This document shows positions 59,423 to 64,000 of a DNA stretch of 64,000 nucleotides, piece after piece. A model generated the notes under the pieces. It did no database searches and was not told the DNA's origin. It saw only the letters and a program-made list of their open reading frames with translations. Numbering within the stretch: position 1 is the stretch's first letter; each line of letters starts with the position of its first letter. The stretch lies in contig NZ_JAEEGB010000045.1 in NCBI RefSeq assembly GCF_016316925.1, positions 1 through 64,000 of the forward strand. Direction: 5' to 3'. The stretch comes from Clostridium aciditolerans (GTDB lineage Bacteria; Bacillota; Clostridia; Clostridiales; Clostridiaceae). Position numbers and translations under genes: made by a program.

Positions 59423-60334
59423 ATGAAAATAGCCATAATAGGTGCTGGTGCTATGGGAAGTTTATATGGGGGATATCTTTCAAGAGCCGGAGAAGATGTA
59501 TACTTAGTAGATATTTGGCAATCGCATATAGATGAAATAAATAGTAATGGTTTGATAATAAAAGAAGGAGAAGAGGAAATCGTAGTATATCCTAAAGCTT
59601 TTTCTAAGGCAGAAGAAATAGGATCTGTTGATTTGGCAATCATTTTTGTGAAATCTATATTAACAGAAAAGGCGCTAGCAAATAATAAAGCAATTTTGGG
59701 AAGCAACACTTTAGTGATGAGTTTACAAAATGGTTATGGCAATATTGAACAAATAGAAAAGTATGTTAAAAGTGAAAATATAATAGCAGGAACTACTGCA
59801 CACGGGGCTACTATGCTTGGGCCTGGCAATATCAAGCATGCAGGAAATGGAGTTACACATATAGGATGGTTGAAGAATAATAAAAATAATAGCATAGAGC
59901 AAATTGCTGCAGCTTTAAAAAGAGCTGGTTTTGATACTAATATTTCAGATAATGTAATGGAGCTTATATGGTCAAAGCTTATAGTTAATGTAGGAATTAA
60001 TGCCCTCACTGCCATACTAGAAGTAGAAAATGGAAAATTGTTAGATATTGATGAAACGAAATATCTTATGAAATTAGCTGTGGAAGAGGCAATAGATGTA
60101 GCAGAAGCTTTAGGGGTTAAGTTTAATAGAGATGAAACAATAGAGAAGGTTATGCAGGTTGCCTACAATACAGCAGAAAATAAATCCTCAATGCTTCAGG
60201 ATATTTTAAATAAAAGAAAGACTGAAATAGAAACGATAAATGGCGCAATTGTTAGGGAGGGAATAAAACATTTTGTAAAAACTCCAGTAAATACTGTACT
60301 ACTTAATCTTATAAAAGCAAAAGAAGTTACTTAA
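59423..60334 (+). CDS. panE: 2-dehydropantoate 2-reductase (ketopantoate reductase family)
   Basis: A 303-residue NADPH-dependent reductase: Rossmann start KIAIIGAGAMGSLYGGYLSR, SLQNGYGN, the catalytic Lys in LIWSKLIVNVGINALTAI, and the C-terminal MLQDILNKRKTEIETINGAI segment. It reduces ketopantoate to pantoate. It lies 79 bp after panB, which supports the assignment, although the family also includes reductases for other 2-oxo acids. GGAGGGG precedes the ATG. Confidence 0.9.
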   Translation: MKIAIIGAGAMGSLYGGYLSRAGEDVYLVDIWQSHIDEINSNGLIIKEGEEEIVVYPKAFSKAEEIGSVDLAIIFVKSILTEKALANNKAILGSNTLVMSLQNGYGNIEQIEKYVKSENIIAGTTAHGATMLGPGNIKHAGNGVTHIGWLKNNKNNSIEQIAAALKRAGFDTNISDNVMELIWSKLIVNVGINALTAILEVENGKLLDIDETKYLMKLAVEEAIDVAEALGVKFNRDETIEKVMQVAYNTAENKSSMLQDILNKRKTEIETINGAIVREGIKHFVKTPVNTVLLNLIKAKEVT

Positions 60335-60400
60335 ATTATGAAAATTCAAGGATAAATGAGCATACTAAAAAATTAAAAGATTATAGAAAGGAGTTTTTGT

Positions 60401-61858
60401 ATGAACGGATATATTATAGCAATTGCATTATATTGTATAGCACTGATATTAATAAGTATATTTGTTTCTAAATATGTAAAGGGTGGGAATGATTTTATAG
60501 TAGCTGGAAGAAAGTTTAACTCTGGATTACTATTTGCTACATTAATAGGTGGAAATATTGGAGCAGGATCTACAGTTGGTATTACTGGATTAGCATATAC
60601 ATCAGGTATATCAGCAGTTTGGTGGATGATAATGTCAGGTTTAGGAAGTATAGTTCTTGCATTTATAGTGGGTCCTAAAATTTGGGAATTATCTATGAAA
60701 TATAATTTGCTTACTGCTGGTGACTTTTTAGATAGAAGATATTCCAAAAAGTTTAAAGGTGCTTTTTCTACTATGATGGCAATAGGGACTCTAGCCTTAT
60801 TTGCTGGTCAACTTATGGGCGTTGCATGGATATTAAATGTTATTGCTGGTGTACCTAAGGTCACTGGAATAATTATTGGTGCAATAGTTGTTACTGTATA
60901 TTTTGCATTCGGAGGAATAGTATCAGCTGCATATGTAGGGATATTGAAATTAGTAGTAGTTTTAACAGGATTTATAATTGCTGTGCCTTTTGCACTAAGT
61001 CATGTTGGGGGATTAGGCGGATTACACACATTGGTAGCAGCAAATTTAGGAAGTGTGGCTAAAACAAATAGTTATTTCAGCTTTTTTGGACTAGGTGCAA
61101 CTGTTATAATAGGATACTTTTTTATGTTAACTCCTTCATTTTTCATATCACCTGGCTTAATTGGAATAGTATTTGGATCTAAAGATACAGCAACTGTGAG
61201 AAAGGGTACAACATATAATGCAATAGTTCAATTCATTTTTGCTTTCATTCCTGCAATACTTGGCATGTGTACTTTTGCACTGTTTCCACATTTAACTGTT
61301 CAGGACTTGGCATTACCTACAGCAATGAAAGAATTACTGCCTTTCTGGGTATCAGCAATAGCTTTGGCAGCGGTTTTTGCCGCTGAAATAAGTACGGCAG
61401 ATACAGTTTTATATATGCTAACTACATCTTTTACAAATGACATATATAAGACCTTTATAAAACCTAAGACTACTGATACTGAATTATTAAGAATGAGCAG
61501 ATATGTTACTTTTGTTTCCGGAATTCTTGGAGTTGGGATGGCATTACTACTTCCTAACATTATAACAGCACTTTCAATTTTTTATACATTAATGTCTGTA
61601 TCTCTTACAGCACCGTTACTTTTTGGTATATTTTCAAATCGTCCTACAGCAGCAGCAGCTTCGGTTTCAGCAATATCTGGTGTAGCACTTACAATAATAT
61701 TAACATTTGGATATAAGGTAAAGCTTTTTGGAGTCCTAAATGCCCAAAGTACCGGGATTCTTTTATCAATAGTAATTATGATTATAATTATGTATGTATT
61801 CCCAGCAAAAGCATTTAAGGATGGCAAAAAAGAAATAGAGATGAATGTATCAGAATAA
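60401..61858 (+). CDS. sodium:solute symporter family transporter
   Basis: A 485-residue SSS-family symporter with about thirteen membrane segments: FIVAGRKFNSGLLFATLIGGNIGAGSTVG in outline at the start and EISTADTVLYMLTTSFTNDIY in segment 8, where sodium ligands lie. The pantothenate carrier PanF belongs to this family, so pantothenate or pantoate is one possible substrate given panB-panE upstream; other carboxylates or amino acids cannot be excluded. AAAGGAG precedes the ATG. It lies between panE and an amidohydrolase gene. Confidence 0.88.
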   Translation: MNGYIIAIALYCIALILISIFVSKYVKGGNDFIVAGRKFNSGLLFATLIGGNIGAGSTVGITGLAYTSGISAVWWMIMSGLGSIVLAFIVGPKIWELSMKYNLLTAGDFLDRRYSKKFKGAFSTMMAIGTLALFAGQLMGVAWILNVIAGVPKVTGIIIGAIVVTVYFAFGGIVSAAYVGILKLVVVLTGFIIAVPFALSHVGGLGGLHTLVAANLGSVAKTNSYFSFFGLGATVIIGYFFMLTPSFFISPGLIGIVFGSKDTATVRKGTTYNAIVQFIFAFIPAILGMCTFALFPHLTVQDLALPTAMKELLPFWVSAIALAAVFAAEISTADTVLYMLTTSFTNDIYKTFIKPKTTDTELLRMSRYVTFVSGILGVGMALLLPNIITALSIFYTLMSVSLTAPLLFGIFSNRPTAAAASVSAISGVALTIILTFGYKVKLFGVLNAQSTGILLSIVIMIIIMYVFPAKAFKDGKKEIEMNVSE

Positions 61859-61882
61859 AAATATTTACTTGGAGGTTTAATA

Positions 61883-63532
61883 ATGATTTTTGATTATTCG
61901 TATGCTGATTATGCTTTTAAGAATGGAAGAGTAATAACAGTGAACGAAAGAGATGAGATTGTTGAAGCAGTGGCCGTAAAAGGCAATAGAATAGTGTATG
62001 TAGGAGATACCGCAGGATTAGAAAAAATTATTGATAATAACACCAAGGTTATTGACCTTAAAGGGCGCGCTTTGGCTCCTGGATTTATTGATACACATTA
62101 CCATCCTATTTTAAACGGATTCTTTGGAAACACAGAAGATGCTGCAATTATAAATACTGGATATCCTAATTGCAAATCCATTAAGGATATTATTAAGTTA
62201 ATTAAAAAAGCTGCTGCGAAGAGAAAGCCTGGCGAATGGATTTCTATGATGGGTTATGACCAAAATAGAGTTGAAGAAAAGAGACACATTACAATAGAAG
62301 AAATGGATGAAGCTGCTCCAAATAATCCTGTACAGTGCATGAGGATGTGCGGACATATTTGTATGTATAACACAGCTGCACTTAATTCAGTCGGTATATA
62401 TACACCTGAAGATGCAAAAAAGTTTGCACAGGACGAGGTTGTAGTTGAAAATGGCAAATTAACCGGTATGGTTAAAGACCATTCACATTTTTATCTTTGG
62501 AGTAAGGTTATTTATACTGAGGAGCAGCAGAAGGCTGCTGCTATGAGGTCAAATGATTTGCTCCTTAGAAATGGAATAACTTCCGTTCATGATGCAGGGG
62601 AATGTGATAAGCCTTCTTATCATATTATGCAGAGCCTTTGCAGATCCGGAGAATTTAAGGTTAGAGAGTATATGATGCTTCATAGTATCTTTGGGAAACC
62701 TGTTTCTCTTGAGGACAACGAACACTTCCTTTCACTAGGGCTTCAAAGTGGACTAGGAGACGAACATTTTAAAATTGGTACTTGTAAGTTTATGATAGAC
62801 GGAGGAACAAGTGGACCTTCCTGCGCAACAAGAGAACCTTACTGTCATGATCCTGATATGCCTGGCATACTTGGGTGGAAAAGAGAGGAAGTAGCTGAAT
62901 ATATAAAAAAGATTAATGAGGCTGAGTGCCAGGCATCAGCACATGCCGTTGGTGATTTGGCTATCGAATTTATGGTGGAAGGTTATGAAAAAGCTTTCAA
63001 AACAAATCCGAGACCTGAAGCTAGACATAGAATTGAACACTGTGCTATTGTAGATCAGGACCTTATCAATAGAATGTCTAAGTTAAACATTTGTCCTAGT
63101 ACAAACCCTGGAATGATAGCTTGGAATGGAAGAAATTATACCAAGTTCTACGGTGACAGAATGAAATATTTTATAGCATTGAGAAGCATGATTGATGCAG
63201 GTGTTATGGTTTCAATCGGAAGCGATGCACCATCAGGACCTGTAGAATCAATGTCTATATTAGATGCCTGTGTAAATAGAACTGACAGGGTAACAAATGA
63301 GCCAGTGGATCAGGCTCAGAAAATCACTATATTGGAAGCAATTAGACTGTATACTTACAATGGAGCTTACTCCAGCTATGAAGAAAAGATTAAAGGCAGC
63401 ATTGAAGTTGGTAAATTAGCTGATATGGTTGTTCTCTCTGAGGATATTATATCATACCATCAGGATAAGATACTTGATATTAAAGTTGATATGACTATTA
63501 TTGACGGAAAAATTGAGTATGAAAGAAAATAG
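61883..63532 (+). CDS. amidohydrolase family protein (YtcJ-like)
   Basis: A 549-residue metal-dependent amidohydrolase of the amidohydrolase-3/YtcJ type. FKNGRVITVNERDEIVEAVA starts the small beta domain, GFIDTHYHPI carries the HxH metal ligands, further His residues occur in SAHAVGDLAI and ARHRIEHCAI, and SIGSDAPSGPVE carries the catalytic Asp. Members hydrolyse amides, ureas or imines; the substrate is unknown. It follows the symporter by 24 bp with GGAGG before the ATG, so it probably hydrolyses what the symporter imports. Confidence 0.88.
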   Translation: MIFDYSYADYAFKNGRVITVNERDEIVEAVAVKGNRIVYVGDTAGLEKIIDNNTKVIDLKGRALAPGFIDTHYHPILNGFFGNTEDAAIINTGYPNCKSIKDIIKLIKKAAAKRKPGEWISMMGYDQNRVEEKRHITIEEMDEAAPNNPVQCMRMCGHICMYNTAALNSVGIYTPEDAKKFAQDEVVVENGKLTGMVKDHSHFYLWSKVIYTEEQQKAAAMRSNDLLLRNGITSVHDAGECDKPSYHIMQSLCRSGEFKVREYMMLHSIFGKPVSLEDNEHFLSLGLQSGLGDEHFKIGTCKFMIDGGTSGPSCATREPYCHDPDMPGILGWKREEVAEYIKKINEAECQASAHAVGDLAIEFMVEGYEKAFKTNPRPEARHRIEHCAIVDQDLINRMSKLNICPSTNPGMIAWNGRNYTKFYGDRMKYFIALRSMIDAGVMVSIGSDAPSGPVESMSILDACVNRTDRVTNEPVDQAQKITILEAIRLYTYNGAYSSYEEKIKGSIEVGKLADMVVLSEDIISYHQDKILDIKVDMTIIDGKIEYERK

Positions 63533-63543
63533 ATTTGACTAAT

Positions 63544-63579
63544 AAAAACCTCGTAAATTTTTGCGAGGTTTTTTTATTT
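63544..63579 (+). terminator. terminator of the panB-amidohydrolase operon
   Basis: AAAAACCTCG (63544-63553) pairs with CGAGGTTTTT (63564-63573), followed by TTATTTA. Confidence 0.92.
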
Positions 63580-63671
63580 ATCCAATTTAGAAACAACTTG
63601 TTGTATTTTATTATTAGTTAAAAGGTAATATTTAAAATGCTCAAATCATATAAATATATAGGCGTAAATAT

Positions 63672-63708
63672 ATTCTGCTATAGTAAATTAAGTTCTACCA
63701 TACAGAAT
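63672..63708. promoter_or_regulatory. paired 17-bp sites before the OPT gene (IclR operator candidate)
   Basis: ATTCTGCTATAGTAAAT (63672-63688) and GTTCTACCATACAGAAT (63692-63708) start 20 bp apart, as do the sites before panB. The first ten bases of the left site are identical to the left site at 58455. This links the OPT gene to the panB operon. Confidence 0.6.
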
Positions 63709-63768
63709 GATTCGGGAGGTGTGTATAGGTATATAATTTACCTTATTAATTTTTATGGAGGGAGTAAT

Positions 63769-64000
63769 GTGAAAGAAAGTAAAGGCCAAAATATAGGATA
63801 TGCGCAGAGTTATAAAGAGCAGCTTACAGTAAGAAGTTTAATAATTGGAGCACTAGGAGCATTTATAATTACATTGAGTTCAATGTATGTAGCATTGAGA
63901 ATGGGAGCACTTCCTTGGCCTACTATTTTTGTTGCAATTCTATCTATGGCAGTTTTAAAAGGTTTAGGGAAGACAAATTTAAATGAAATAAATGTAGCAG
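63769..64000 (+). CDS. OPT family oligopeptide transporter, N-terminal fragment
   Basis: The first 77 codons of a gene running off the window. A short soluble start (KESKGQNIGYAQSYKEQ) is followed by LTVRSLIIGALGAFIITLSSMYVALRMG in outline and a second hydrophobic segment. This matches the N terminus of the OPT superfamily, which carries oligopeptides, amino-acid derivatives or metal chelates. It starts with GTG 63769 behind GGAGGGAG. A further in-frame GTG at 63721 abuts another GGGAGG and cannot be excluded. Confidence 0.75.
   Translation, partial: MKESKGQNIGYAQSYKEQLTVRSLIIGALGAFIITLSSMYVALRMGALPWPTIFVAILSMAVLKGLGKTNLNEINVA

Noticed and set aside
63721-63768. Earlier GTG start for the OPT gene at 63721
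   Set aside because: Its GGGAGG directly abuts the GTG, whereas GGAGGGAG is well spaced before GTG 63769; the earlier start remains possible but less likely.

Overview
The window is low-GC DNA with strong GGAGG-type Shine-Dalgarno sites, frequent TTG/GTG starts and many intrinsic terminators. The gene content is that of an anaerobic, spore-forming Firmicute of the Clostridium type: pyruvate formate-lyase and its activase, class III fructose bisphosphatase, rubrerythrin, the [FeFe]-hydrogenase maturase HydG, CWB2 cell-wall proteins, a butanol-dehydrogenase-like ADH and a tryptophan T-box leader. No rRNA, tRNA, CRISPR array, prophage or intact transposase gene was seen. The species cannot be named from the sequence alone.

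Layout. 1-10 kb: end of pflB, pflA, fbp, glyA (minus), an AI-2E-family membrane protein, a Nudix hydrolase, a membrane acyltransferase and cardiolipin synthase (minus). 10-18 kb: an OsmC-like protein, a CWB2 surface protein, an EamA transporter, a small HNH protein, a CBS-domain protein, several very small proteins, and a Trp-specific T-box in front of trpP. 18-22.5 kb: nadABC on the minus strand behind a 42-bp palindrome, then a padR/HAAS-domain pair. 23-27.5 kb: an SsuBC-like ABC transporter, hydG and the matching binding lipoprotein. 27.7-33 kb: a CWB2-LRR protein and the folate operon pabA-pabB-pabC-folP. 33-37 kb: hypothetical genes, and rubrerythrin between two paralogous His/Tyr/Cys-rich coat-like proteins. 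37-40 kb: a 2-hydroxyacyl-CoA dehydratase-like protein and its activase ATPase, translationally coupled to queC and followed by queT. 40-47 kb: a heterodimeric ABC exporter, bioY-bioB with a BirA operator, and a lipoprotein. 47-50 kb: the YjjI/YjjW glycyl-radical pair and folA. 50-54 kb: an HMA-fold protein lacking its CxxC, a SIR2-like protein with a zinc ribbon, and an iron ADH. 54-57 kb: psuK-psuG and an ECF S component. 57-64 kb: an IclR regulator, panB, panE, a sodium symporter, an amidohydrolase and the start of an OPT transporter. Paired 17-bp sites probably tie this last block together.

Three families of short dispersed non-coding repeats run through the window. Family A (about 260 bp, terminal inverted repeats centred on GTTAAC) has two full copies and two apparently collapsed ones. 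Family B contains reiterated TGTCCTC heptamers. Family C (150-320 bp, hairpin-rich) has three copies, two of which supply the last codons and stop codon of a gene (queT and the iron ADH) and sit just before that gene's terminator. These repeats, the HydG-transporter operon, the dehydratase/activase-queC-queT operon, the SIR2-like protein and the IclR-linked pantoate block are the parts most worth following up.
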